Source of the DNA: Hedera helix
Lineage: Eukaryota; Streptophyta; Magnoliopsida; Apiales; Araliaceae
Assembly: GCA_947179155.2 (NCBI GenBank)
Contig: OX359276.1
Span: forward strand, 47,075,953 to 47,139,952
DNA length: 64,000 bases
Direction of reading: 5' to 3'
Shown here: piece after piece, positions 21,901 to 31,303 of the stretch
Position numbering within the stretch: position 1 is the first letter of the stretch
How the letters are laid out: every line of letters begins with the position of its first letter
Notes under the pieces: model-generated
The model's input: only the letters and a program-made list of their open reading frames with translations
The model's database searches: none
Told to the model about the DNA's origin: nothing
Position numbers and translations under genes: made by a program

Positions 21901-22355
21901 TTAAGCAAGGCCTATTTTAGCTAAATAACTTAAACTAGCACTAGAACCAAAGATTGTAGTAAATCCAACCAAATTCACATAATTAGCACACCAATTTTCA
22001 TATTCAGCATCTCAATTCAAACCAGAGTAAAATGAGACAAAAGTAACAGTAAAGAAAGTAAAATTATAACCTTGCCACTCCAAGTATAAGCATCGGTGTG
22101 GCAGAGAGCAGTGAACAGAATCTGAACTCGGACCTCCCCGGCTTGAGGAGGAGCCACCTGTACATCTTCAATCACCAGTGGCTTATTTGGTTCATAAGCA
22201 ACAGCAGCTATTTCCAATTTCACCCAGAAATATCACAATCAAATCCAACTTTGGTTTTAGTTCAAATAGAAATACACTTAAATGTTTATAATAAGATGAT
22301 GGAGAAAGAAAGAGAGAGTACCTTTGCAAGTGATAACCTGACCTTGGGTAGCCAT
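7997..22355 (-). CDS. GSNOR1: S-nitrosoglutathione reductase / class III alcohol dehydrogenase
   Basis: Nine exons (transcription order): 22355-22322, 22207-22071, 11820-11774, 11680-11355, 9824-9742, 9653-9578, 8604-8447, 8364-8203, 8113-7997. All junctions are GT-AG, phases agree, and the sum is 1140 nt (379 aa plus stop), the usual family length. The cytosolic zinc/NAD enzyme reduces S-nitrosoglutathione and oxidises S-hydroxymethylglutathione. Visible residues are the catalytic-zinc Cys in CHTDAYTWSG, GHEAAG, the third ligand in LLGCGIPTG, the structural-zinc loop CRECKFCKSGKTNLC (C-x2-C-x2-C-x7-C), and the dinucleotide motif GLGTVGLA. The end reads NCLRCVLKVHE. The ATG at 22355 gives the conserved MATQGQVITCKA start. 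Intron 2 (11821-22070, 10.25 kb) contains a hAT transposon with nested elements, yet every exon is intact, so the gene is probably functional. Intron 4 (9825-11354) shows no clear feature. Confidence 0.97.
11960..12219. mobile_element. Stowaway-like MITE in GSNOR intron 2
   Basis: Inverted ends: the left starts CTTCTTCTATTCG and the reverse-complemented right end starts CTCCCTTCATTCC. Similarity continues inward (GGATCAATTTGACTTTT versus AGATCAATTTTGACCTTTT). TA dinucleotides flank both sides. This is the CTCCCTC-type Stowaway (Tc1/mariner) signature. Confidence 0.75.
12660..13055 (-). repeat. 3' LTR of the transducing retrotransposon
   Basis: 396 bp, minus-strand ends TGTAAGGAATGG and CAATTCATTACA. 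It differs from the other LTR at one A/G position and two positions in the segment around 13010-13018. Small open frames in it are repeated in the other LTR and are not genes. Confidence 0.95.
13056..13069 (-). other. Polypurine tract
   Basis: Minus strand AAAGGGGGAGGGAA lies directly against the 3' LTR, the position and composition expected for plus-strand priming. Confidence 0.85.
13163..13456 (-). CDS. Second frame of transducing element: ent-kaurene synthase fragment
   Basis: 97 codons that continue, in another frame, the kaurene-synthase-like sequence at the end of the 903-codon ORF; the two overlap by about 23 nt. The sequence MEDFNGCQFIQSEELKLLER, then ARISWVKNGILITVVDEFFD, aligns with the terpene-synthase alpha-domain segment that carries the DDxxD metal motif. 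Here the motif reads DEFFD instead of the usual DDFFD. Family proteins are around 780 aa, so this is a small captured piece and cannot be an active synthase. The frameshift near 13458 separates it from ORF1. Expression is not shown by the sequence. Confidence 0.75.
   Translation of the reverse strand: MLAMEDFNGCQFIQSEELKLLERWVVENKMDKLKFTHQKAAYCLFSVAATFFPFELFDARISWVKNGILITVVDEFFDIGDSTEELLNLIQLLENGM
13434..16145 (-). CDS. Chimeric 903-aa ORF of captured host-gene fragments
   Basis: The frame runs uninterrupted from ATG at 16145 to the stop at 13434-13436. By residue: 1-100 unknown, acidic. About 103-170 is PPR-like (HDKV..., LPLASKVFDEKPTRDTLTW). 171-285 is unknown. 286-390 is organellar-type HSP70 (AYFNGAQRQATKDEG, NKEGLIAVFDPGG, FLVSEFKRTE). 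424-653 is pfkB fructokinase (VICFGEMLIDFVPTVGG; signature DTTGAGDAFVGG). About 684-795 is LCB1 of serine palmitoyltransferase (GGFCIRSARVIDHQ, SFPPYLASAAITVIDVL). 815-896 is ent-kaurene synthase (LKCSFHANLERRFNRRNIE). The fructokinase part lacks about 70 residues between LAFVTFRSD and ADAAREG. The fragments are intronless and in sense with the LTR transcript, so they probably came from mRNA. None is a complete enzyme. The assignments come from motif memory; database alignment was not possible. Confidence 0.85.
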   Translation of the reverse strand: MATNNQYYLEKILESLRELRSFMAEKFEQASLKSNLKCERKVLICGYTEAEDCFCVATEIMESEVYEKDIDQTEDEGADPVVPEVGANDGFQTKIEGSNSPIHQACEQWVHDKVNSLPGDGFSSLSLANNTMIGAFDTNKKELPLASKVFDEKPTRDTLTWSVFIAGCNQEEDCVCIITTQYQPKYNDSGGKIGIPTVTACGLTKKPNDANYQGIKECSQVLENEFVDQLSPKPPDDYRQLIQCGTYVNQGYGDVFDKRAIRGRKLHANTEGDSEELVYPPMIKDKISVVLAYFNGAQRQATKDEGCTVGLNVQKISKEPISAALSYGLNNKEGLIAVFDPGGRTFDVFILEMSNIVFEVKAINENTLLGGENSDNTFWNFLVSEFKRTEYIVVIDEMESFALIFDPGGGLFKNLTLNTSRGRQEESSLVICFGEMLIDFVPTVGGGSLAEAPALKKTSVDASANVVVGISRLGGSSAFIGKVGEDEFGYMLADILKRNKVNNSGMRFDPAARTTLAFVTFRSDADAAREGIMSIWDQADVIKVSEDEISFLTGGDNPNDDNVVLKKLYHPNLKLLLVTEALEGCRYYTKQFKGRVPGVKVKPVDTTGAGDAFVGGILKSVASDMNIYPDEKKLREALLFANACGALTVTEKGAIQVPQWNHIAWKTVKSDYCGKADILVFDPGGFCIRSARVIDHQHLSSSDYVFSASFPPYLASAAITVIDVLKDNPQLVTNLKKNISILYEGLSDIQGLEIASNYGSTSFPVALVHRIWIVDIRILNTDRLQEDHQIFMVVATCALAFPGNRIHHSDFTVTVVLGKQNSWSSHFLEQKVSNGSVHPDRYSQYIFQEVEDSLKCSFHANLERRFNRRNIEQHYADNTRILNTSYFSSNISNTLSNAGNGRL
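16161..16173 (-). other. Primer-binding site, initiator tRNA-Met type
   Basis: Minus strand TGGTATCAGAGCC lies two bases inside the 5' LTR. It is the classic complement of the 3' end of plant initiator tRNA-Met used by many plant LTR elements. Confidence 0.93.
16176..16571 (-). repeat. 5' LTR of the transducing retrotransposon
   Basis: 396 bp, direct repeat of 12660-13055. It should carry the element's promoter; I could not assign a convincing TATA box. Confidence 0.95.
17648..20075 (+). pseudogene. Decayed hAT transposase
   Basis: Starts MSVNTSQVAPSG. A BED zinc finger follows (VWKHFKRAK, then CNHC, HLKNHLKRKH), then the RNase-H-like core (NFAYTCLTAHYIDDNWDLKK; HVRCSSHILNLIVQDGL; PNRWNSTFLMLE) and the C-terminal dimerisation block (DMYLEEPSFPRTKDFCILHW; KYPTLAKIASDV; FSIGGRVIDE; VEALITTDDW). 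This is the order of Ac/RICESLEEPER-type plant hAT transposases. The frame is destroyed by many stops: TAG at a Trp position near 18191 (DI*T), one after FIFDIILE near 18349, one after LPDNS near 18448, and one before ALPTTT at 19922-19924. A 512-bp insertion also interrupts it. It is not functional, although the element's termini are intact. Confidence 0.9.
18768..19279. mobile_element. 512-bp nested insertion in the hAT transposase
   Basis: Flanked by ATCCTAG on both sides (18761-18767 and 19280-19286). Removing it with one duplication rejoins the transposase frame as NYKLNPSEEEWETTY, so the boundaries are exact. The ends are GC-rich with repeated CCTAGGC/GCGCTAGG motifs around an AT-rich core. 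No clear terminal inverted repeat, poly-A or coding region is seen, so the class (SINE-like or MITE) is undecided. Confidence 0.75.
20694..21230 (-). pseudogene. Degenerate acidic coding fragment inside the hAT element
   Basis: One minus-strand frame stays open for about 150 residues except for three TAG codons. It reads as a Glu/Val/Lys-rich protein (VKVEAVKEIEVAPATKIQKP, HVGAVEIQKPESPEKIAIEN, LEKTAELSEEKKVEDTKIEE). A frameshift upstream continues the same style (LETETTDKTKTLEEK). Such composition does not arise by chance in this AT-rich DNA, so it is probably a captured host-gene fragment or a lost second transposon gene. I do not recognise the parent. Confidence 0.45.
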
Positions 22356-24539
22356 GGATTGGATCTGAGAACCACAAAATCTAGACAGAGAAAGAGATGG
22401 ATTAGGAGGAGGAGGGACCAAAATGAAGCTACTTACGTATACGTATAGAGAGCTTCGGTCTCTTAATTGTAGTATGAATATTGGTAATATTTTTACGAGA
22501 TAATTTAATATTTTTATAAATAAATTTTATTTAATTTTATAAAAATATTAAATTAATTTATAAAAATATTATTTTTTTATTTTTATGATATTCAAAATAT
22601 AGTCTTGGAGTATGTTCTTTAGTCATTGTAATATGTTAATTCTTAATACATTTTAAATTTAGCAACAATAAAATAAAATAAAAGGTTCTCTTAAGTATAT
22701 TAGGATAATTTTCAATCTAAAACTTCTAATTTGAGTTATTCTATTCTATTTGGTTGGCTTAATAATTTTTTATTTTGTTTTATTTTATTATTTAATTGAC
22801 TTTTCAAATAAAATTGAATTTTATTATCGTATATGATAATTAAAATATATCTAATATTACTTCTGTTTTTAATTATTCGATTATTATTGACTTTTGAAAG
22901 TTAATTTAAGATTTTTTTCAAACTTAATTGAGATAACTCATTAAAAATTATAAAATAACAAAACTTATAATAAATAATACATTTTATATAGTTTATAATA
23001 CTCATCATTATATTGATTAAAATTAAAAGATTCTTAATTAATTTTGAGTTTAAAAAATTTTTAAGTTAATTTTAAAAAGTCAATAATTATCAAATAATAT
23101 AGAAGAGATGGAATAATTATTTACAGCTACATCATTCAAAATTGCAATCGCTCCAAATGGCATGTATAGTCCGTAGTTGTGGTTGTGGTCATTAATTTTA
23201 AAAATTATAGTTGTAATTTGTGGTCGTGATTTGTGATTATAAAAGAGAATTGATATTTTTATAAAAAAAAAAATAATAGATTCATAAATTTCTCTTTCAC
23301 GTGAGTGTAGAATTCATTTATTATTTATGTAAAAAAAAAATTATAGAATTATTATTTTTGTTGTAAAAATATGAATTATATTCTAAAATTTTTTATTTGT
23401 AGGTGTAAGAAAGTGGGCTTTAAGCCTTTAATATGAGCTGGTGTTTGGCTATTCCCATATGTCCCATTTTGAGAATGGGTTACATCCATTCCAATAATAC
23501 AAACGTATTATTAGTTACCTACCGGTCCTACCGGATGCGCTGGTCTTATCGTCTATGTTTCATTTTTCCCGGACAACCTCTCCCTTCTTTTCTCTGGCGG
23601 AGTTTACTTATTAAGATATTTATTTATAAATTCGGTGCCTATTCATTTAAAGTGAAAATTACACATTCTATTATACTATAATACTTACAAATTCTATTAT
23701 GCATTATAATATATTGCCAGATATGTATATTTTGGTGTATGCGCACGTATATCAACATTTTATTTCAAATTTTATACGTATTTTTGATATATTTATACGA
23801 GAGATAATAATGTCAAAATATAACATATATAAAAATAGTGCTTCTTTTATTTTAATACTGTAACTATTCTAAAAATAGAAAAATATAAATACACACGTGA
23901 ATATCCGATTTCTTAAGAGAAAAAGTATTATCCGAGGTATTTAAAGTTTTAATAGTTGCTTTTATATTTTAAAGGGAATGGAGTGTTTTTTTTTTTATAT
24001 ATAGAAAATGGATGGAGTATTTAATTTATTTTTACTAATGAAAAAAGAAGGGTTGCCATGTAGCAGCCCATAAACAAATAGATAAATTTATAATCTTATT
24101 TTTAGTATGGTGAATTCGAACCTGACAGGATTTAGAATGATTTATGGGCTGGGTCATATTTAGCCTGTTTGGTTGTTCTGATATTAATTTGGGCTATGGG
24201 CTACTCTTATTTTCATTTTATATTTTTATTCTTCTTCCTCTTTTTTTGCACACATGTATTGTTTGTCGGATGACTAGACTTATTATAAAGGGTGAGGAAT
24301 AAAAATAACAATAATTTTGAGATTGTGTTACAATTTTTTACTCCGTTTTGTCCCTACAAATTTGGCTCTATTACAATTTTATCTTTTTTCATTTTTAAAT
24401 TTTAATTCTATCCTCAAAATTGAATAAATTTTTTATTAAATTCTTACGATAATTGCACATACAACACATGTGCTACTCTGACTAATCTGTTATACAATAG
24501 CAGAGAATGAAAAATAACCGTTTCTTCTTGAAGTTGTGC
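22356..24539. other. GSNOR upstream region, AT-rich
   Basis: Holds the GSNOR 5'UTR and promoter side, then very AT-rich DNA with short homopolymers. No gene, TATA element or repeat can be assigned with confidence. Confidence 0.4.
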
Positions 24540-24959
24540 TGTAAGACCCCGAATTTTATGAAATATAAAATTTAATTTTTCTTCATATATATATATACTT
24601 TTTTTTCATGAAACAGTAAGTGGTTAAATTGACAAAATTGAAAGTTAAGGATGTTATGTGCAAATTTTATTTTGTCGGACAATATTCGTTTGGTCGGGGA
24701 ATATTCGTTTTCTCGGGGAATATTCGGGTCGTACGACGGCGCCGAAATAACTAATTATTGGTGGACCCCACAACGGAATATTTGTCGGATATATAAAACG
24801 ACAGAAGTAACATTTCTAAATAAAAATAGTCAACGGAACTGTTAAAATACCAGTGATAAAAGAATAGTAGCATACGGTAGTTTATGGTATTTTCTGTAGC
24901 ACACGGTACTCTACAGTAGCACACGGTATTGCATAGTGTCTCATATTATTGGTCTGATA

Positions 24960-25190
24960 ATTGACACCGTAACTGTTACGCATCATTGCATCGATAATTG
25001 TCACTGCATAATATTTTATAATATCAATTCAATAATTGTTGTTACACAGTATTTTGCATTATTGATTTAATAATTGTCATTACACTGTATTTTATATCAT
25101 TGAGTCAATAACTGTTGCTGCACTGTTTTTAAAATTATTGAACCTAATAATTGTCACGGTAGCAAATATACTATAATTTATATTATTAAA
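24960..25190. repeat. Degenerate ~57-bp tandem repeat
   Basis: About four imperfect units of the form ATTGATTTAATAATTGTCATTACACTGTATTTTATA, differing in a few bases each, inside the putative LTR. Confidence 0.6.
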
Positions 25191-26061
25191 TTAATAATAA
25201 TCCGTAACGTGTTTATTACATTATTGTTGAATTATTGTTTTATTTTATATGCTGGACTCACAAGAAGAATAAATAAAAAAAAAATTAAAAAAAAAATTAC
25301 TATTTGAAATAGTAACGCGAATAGTACGTTGACCCACTGTGGGGCCCACATGTAGAATGAAATTTGAAAAATTGGTTGGTGAAGGAAAAGCAGCGTGGGC
25401 GGCTGCTGCTGCTGCGTGCTGAAATTTTTCAGCCACCTACCCTCGCATAGTAACTTATTTCCTCCTATAAATAGCCTGTTCAGCTGAATCGAAAAATCAC
25501 ACCTAAAACATAGAATTTTTCTATAAGAATTTTATGAGTTTTCTCTGAGAATCGTAAGGTTATTTTGAGTGTTTGAAAGCCAAAAGGAGTGCAAGAATTT
25601 TTCAAGTAAGTATTTTATTAAAGAGTAGTAATTTCATAAATTCCTATTTTTCACGGTATTCACAAATCTTCCCTTAGAAGACTCTTATTTGAGAAAATTC
25701 ATTTTTAAAAGCTTTATTTGGAAGATTTATTTTGAAATATTATTTTAAAAACTATTTTAAAGTTGTTATATTATACTACAAAAATTATGTTAAATATATA
25801 TAATTTTGATAGTTCATATTATACAAATTATCATACACCTTGAAATTTATATGTGGTAATTACTAATTTTATTATAAATATATAGGTTGATCAACCTCAT
25901 TTAAATCAATATTCAGTCACGTGTTAAGGTAAGGGGTATCATTCTTTTCATCACCATAAATGGATATTATTTTCTTTCTTACTGGAAGGGATTATCATTC
26001 TTTGATTCTCGAAAATAATATCGTTTCTTTCTTGTGCCATTTATTTCCATGTATTAAATTG

Positions 26062-26255
26062 TGGGAAAAACCTTACGGCGCGGAATACCGCATGTTGATG
26101 AATAACCTTTTGTATTCATTCCTTATTAATCTCTGAGAATAACCTTACGGCGCGGATTACCGCCTGTTTGGTGAATAACTCTTCGTATTCAAATTGATGG
26201 GAATAACCTTACGGCGCGGATTACCGCCTGTTGGTGAATAACCCTTTTTATTTGT
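26062..26255. repeat. Three GC-rich tandem units in the LTR
   Basis: Three copies, about 65-75 bp apart, of AACCTTACGGCGCGGATTACC followed by GCCTGTTGGTGAATAAC. Each holds a GCGG-ATTA-CCGC inverted core. The GC content contrasts sharply with the surrounding AT-rich DNA. Confidence 0.8.
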
Positions 26256-26528
26256 CTCGTGTGAAAATGATTTGTCTACATAAATTATCACATGACACTA
26301 TTATTCCATATTCATTTGTAATATCATTATCTTTCATATTCGTAAATGTTATTATCCTTTATACTTATAAGGGATACCATATTTTTCATCTTCCATTATT
26401 CAAACTTACTATGGTAAGAGAAATTAATTTCCTTCACCTTTTGTTAATCAAACCTGCTACGGTAAAGGATATTATTTTCTTTCATACTCCTAAATTGAAT
26501 CTTATTATGGAACTATTGCTTCTATAAT

Positions 26529-27500
26529 TCTTGAAAATATTATATGTTCCATAATAGTTGCACTTCATCATTTCAACTGAACCTTCCTATTTTCTGAACC
26601 TTTCTATTGAACTATAATCGTTATTCTGAACTGTGGATCTTGAATATCATTTTTAAATTTCACTCCACATCATGTTGGCAATTTGGACATTGTTTGAATC
26701 TGCACAAAGTAAACTTCTGATACTTATTGTTTATCCTGTTCTTCTGTTCGTCATTTGTATCACTGTTATTTGTATTAATCATCAAGAATCAAGTTGTTGT
26801 GAATATCTGTGGCCGGGGGCACAGATGTGATATAATTGTTGAACAGTTGATAGGTTAAAGGTGATATACTAGGTTAAAGGCGATATACTAGGTTAAAGGC
26901 GATACATCTGTTCGGTGTCTTTTATGGCACGTGGTGAAAGTTCTTTTTGGCCCGTAGTGCATAGATGAACTCTTGTTTGGTATGATTATGACCAAAGGCT
27001 GAATTACTCTTCGTATTCATTTCTTATTTGTCTCTTGTTGGTAAAGTTTCCTGAAATTATTATATATTATTTAATAGTTTGCGCTTCATCTAATATCATT
27101 TAAATTGAACCATCCTATTTTTCTAAATCTTTCTATTGAACCTTAACTGTTATTCTGAACTGTGAATCTTAAATATCATTCTTGAATTTTAGTCCACATC
27201 ATGTTGACAATTAAGACATTATTTGAATCTGCACAAAGAAAAATCATAAACTTTCGATATTTATTGATCATACTGTTTTTTCTGATTCATCATTTATATC
27301 ACGGTTGTTATTCTAATCATCAAGAACCATGTTGTTGTGAATATATGTGGCCTGCGGCACAGATGAGAGGATAAATGCGATATAATTGTTGTGTTTTTTA
27401 GGACACGTGGTGAATATTCTCTTTGACCTGGGCAAAGATGAACTGTTGTTGGTATAATTATGACCAAAAGCTGAAAACTGGTATAATCATTACCGTTGGT
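26529..27500. repeat. ~520-bp tandem duplication in the LTR
   Basis: 26529-27049 and 27050-27500 align through CTTCATC...GAACC, CCACATCATGTTG, TTTGAATCTGCACAAAG, TTGTTGTGAATAT, TGTGGCC and GATTATGACCAAA-type segments. The first copy also contains three 21-bp units of AGGTTAAAGGCGATATACT (26852-26905) missing from the second. Confidence 0.7.
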
Positions 27501-28068
27501 GTTATATTTGAATATTTTTGACCCGTAATGCAAATATGAACTATTGACTGGCATGATTATAATCAATAACTGAAAATTTATATTATTATGACCAGTGGTG
27601 TTTAAGATAATAAAAGTTGATGAAATTTTTCTTAAATAGAGACGCGAGCAGACATCATAGTCTACATTATTCTTCTAATGGATTACTTTCCGCTGCTATT
27701 ATTGATATAAAATTTGTTGTCTATTATATTCAATTAGGAACTCAACTGTTGAAAATCAATGATAATTTATTTGTCATTATCTTAGTCATGATATTTATTA
27801 TTGGGATATTTGAGCTCACCCTTTATTTTGTTCCATTATTTTTTAAAAAATGAGAGAATAGTCGGGTCTAGTAGGGGAATGGAGTGACGGTCCGAGAGAT
27901 AGCTATTGTAGTTTTCATATGTTGTATACAGTGTGACAGTAAAAGTAAAGATTTAGTTGTGTATTATTGAGTTCTGTATTTCTATTCTATGTATTATTTG
28001 TATTAGAAATTGTATGTTTTATGACGTCTCAAATTGAATTATGTAAGACTAGATTTGGGGACGTCACA

Positions 28069-30780
28069 CTCACTCCAACGCGCGGGTTGTATCTAATTTA
28101 AATTAAACATCAATTGTAGAATTGATATTGTACTCTACGTGTCACACTTAAATTGATATTTTCTGTTATAAATATTATTACCTATTTTGATATTTATTAT
28201 TACCTATTTTGATGTTTACCATTAGGAAAGTACAGATGAGTCGCTTTTGGTCTTACTTGGTCACGCGTTGCACCGAATCCAGCGGTGGAAGTCAAAAGTC
28301 AAGATTACAAACTATTGACTTGGTCCCACGCACGAAATTTACCCATTTATTTCTCTAAATAGTTTAAGTACTTATTTGAAAATAACTTATTTTAAAATAA
28401 TTTATAAATTAAAATTTAAAATAATTTATAAATAAAAAATTGATATTATTTTATTTATAAGTTATAAATTAAGTTAAAATAAGTTGTGAATGTGTTTTCT
28501 AAAATAACTTATCAATAAAAATAAATTATAAAGATTAATAAAATAAATGTAAAATATTTTTACATTTGATCAAATTTATTTATTCTAAAATAATTTATAA
28601 GTTAATTTTAAGAAATACAAAATTATTTAATTTTAAAAATTAAATCATTATTAAATATTTGAATAATAAAGAATGACTTATGGGTTAATTTGATGACGCC
28701 CTCTCTGTTCGATAATGACTTATATATTGATCAAACTAATTTATCAGTCATTTATTATTTTTGAGGTGTTTGGTAATGACTTATTTTTTAATTTATAAAT
28801 TGACTTATAAGTCAAAATAAATAAGCGAGAATTTATTCCTTATTTAAACACGACTTATAAGTCATTTCTAATAAATTGATTTGACCAAATGTAATATCCA
28901 TTTTGCCACATTTTATTTTGTTAAATTACATATTTATCATTCCAGCTTAATAATTTTTTTTCTCCAATGTAAACAAACATGTAATTAAAAATGCCGTCAC
29001 CCAAATAAATAAATAAATATATATAATTGATACAATACAATAATATATATATATATATATATATAATATTAAATATGCAATATTATAAAACATAATATAA
29101 TATATGCATATATAATATTATATAATATATTATATTATATTTATACTAATACAATATAATACATTTATTTGTTGAGTGTTTTATTCAATAAAAAAATGAT
29201 AATTCTTATGATATGATATTGAATCAATGTATATTTTTATTAATATTTTTTTCGTATTTTTTATATTTTATTTTAATTTATAATTTTTTATCAAACGAAC
29301 ACCTTATATCTTGTTTTAACTTAATTTTTAATTTATAAATTAATTTAATACCATACATTTTTATTTAAAAATTAAACTTTAAAATAATTTATAAACAAAC
29401 TTAAATTTTAATTTTAACTCCTTTTAAAGTAAGTCTCAAGTGTCTTCACCATCTTGTATGTATATCTAGCCTGACGTAAACAAAAAAACGGTGGATAGAC
29501 CATAGATTTAGATTAGCTGACGAACTAGAATATGAAGCATTGGTCAGACCGACATGGTTGCCATCGCATGATATCCTAAAAAGGTCAAAAAGTGTCGATG
29601 ACCCGGTTTTATATTTGACTGATATAGTACATCATTTTAGTACTACGGAGGAATATTTTAAAATATCTATTTTATAAATCAGCGAGATTCTATCATACGT
29701 ACGGCTTATTATAAAATTATTTATTAGTTATTTTTAAAAAATATGATTATTTATTTTAATTAAATAATTATTTTTGCAAAATTATAGCGATGTATTGTTA
29801 GACTAAAATCAACTAATTTCAATATAGTCTTTATGTAGTTAAATAAATAGCGAGATATAACTTAAACATAATTGTCAAAATAAATATTTTCATAATAATT
29901 TACAGACTTAAAGCAAATTTTTTCTTCTTAAAATGGGTAGCAAGTTTATTTATTTTGATACTATTGTATTTCAATTATGTTATAAGTTTTATTAAAAAGT
30001 AACTTGCTTAGTTAACAAACTCATTCCATACACCATTATACATATTATTTAAATTTTGTTAATAATGAATATTTGAATAATATTCTACTTTTGTTTAAGT
30101 TAGGGGCACGAAATAAAATATAAAAAAAACAATTGCAAAGTTTTTAAAAAATTATTTGTTTGTTTTTTCAAATATTTTTTGGAGAACCTAAATTATAAAA
30201 TACTTTATATTTTTAGGGGATTATGAGATTTTTTTTTTTATTTCGTTAAGCAATATACTAAAATTTAAATTTGTAGAACGGAAAAAATTGCCATAACATT
30301 AAACTATACTTTCTCTTTTTTGTTATATAAGTTATTTTTTTTTCTTCTAAAATATAAGTCGTTTTACATATATTTAAGAAAAAAATATAATTATTTTATA
30401 TTTTATTTTTAAAGATGAAATTATTAAGAGAGATAGAATGAAGAGTAATTAATTAGTACATAGGGAGTAATAAAATTTTAAATCAATATTAGTTACTTAA
30501 CATTAATATTAATAAAAAAATTTAATATGCGTGATCATATTTTAAATAATTTATATATTAAAGAAAGAGAGTAACATTTACTTTATTTAAATTTTTATTT
30601 ATTCTTAGGTCATTGTGATGCTAGTTAAATAATATTATTTTTTTGGTTATGAGTTGGCTAAAAGTAAAATAAAAAAAGTTTTGCTTTTACTAGTAAAGAA
30701 AAAAGAAGAAGACAAAAAGGCACACTTTTATAATTTATAATAAAAAACAAGTTTTATTATTGGCTGAAGTGGTGGACCCC
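28069..30780. other. AT-rich intergenic DNA with MITE relics
   Basis: 28360-28900 is full of ACTTATAAGT and AATTTATAAATT motifs resembling the Tourist-like element at 2321-2732, but clean ends were not found. A (TA)n run lies at 29044-29065. 30308-30468 may be an old Stowaway-type element (TACTTTCTC left end, right end ATAGGGAGTA). No gene is seen. Confidence 0.4.
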
Positions 30781-31132
30781 ACACCCATCAAGGGCCGAAA
30801 GGAGGAAGGGAACGCTGGAGCAACGCCACCAAAATAAGGCAAGCGACAATTTTGTCTCACTAGTCTCTCTCTTCTGATGCTAGCAGCTTCTTGCTGAACT
30901 TCTCTCCTTGTTCGACTCTAACTTCAAGATCTCCACTCAGTTTCTCTCTCTAAAAATACTAAACGCAAGATCTTCCATTATCTCTTACTAAATCTCACTA
31001 ATCTACGACTCCCCTCTGATACACCTCCATGTTTCTCAGATCTCCACCCCATTTGATGGATCTGTAAAACCCTTATACATTGTTTTTCCTGACCTGGGGT
31101 TTACTTACTTCTTACTTCTTTAGCCTATAGAC

Positions 31133-31303
31133 ATGCAATTCTTGGGTTTTAGCAAACAAGCTGATGGAAAATTTGAGCTTTACCGGAACCCTAGGAAGCT
31201 CCGGCGTAGAGATTTTGATCAGGCTTTTGAGTTCGGAAAGTTTTAATTTTGACAATGGTGTGTGTGAATTGTGTTTTAGAGAGAGAAAATGGCAAAACTC
31301 TAA
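31133..31303 (+). promoter_or_regulatory. ALE2 leader with three upstream ORFs
   Basis: The leader is pyrimidine-rich (TCTCTCTCTTC near 30865-30875). Upstream ATGs at 31133 (37 codons, stop 31244-31246), 31164 (61 codons, running past the main ATG to 31349) and 31289 (4 codons). The last stops at TAA 31301-31303, sharing its final A with the main ATG (TAATG). Leader extent and transcription start are inferred. Confidence 0.5.

Larger units (their letters stand above)
24540..28068 (+). mobile_element. Probable 3.5-kb solo LTR (Ty3/gypsy-like)
   Basis: Begins TGTAAGACCCCGAATTTTATG and ends TTTGGGGACGTCACA: TG...CA with a near-palindromic GACCCC/GGGGACGTC pairing of the ends, typical of plant gypsy LTRs. 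A TATA-like CTATAAATAGCC at about 25465 lies about 90 nt before a GAGAATCGTAAGG leader-like region, as in an LTR promoter. No second copy, primer site or pol sequence occurs in the window. Flanks TGTGC and CTCAC do not form a duplication, so it may be a recombination product. Several internal tandem repeats are listed separately. Open frames inside are not convincing. Confidence 0.55.

Noticed and set aside
22098..22448. 116-codon plus-strand frame
   Set aside because: Antisense to GSNOR exons 1 and 2.
25245..25436. Ala-rich 63-codon minus-strand frame
   Set aside because: Short, inside the putative LTR, and without splice or homology support.
26062..26255. CRISPR-like spaced repeat
   Set aside because: Only three degenerate units inside a plant LTR; CRISPR arrays are prokaryotic.
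24535..28073. 5-bp target duplication around the 3.5-kb LTR
   Set aside because: TGTGC and CTCAC do not match, so no duplication is claimed.
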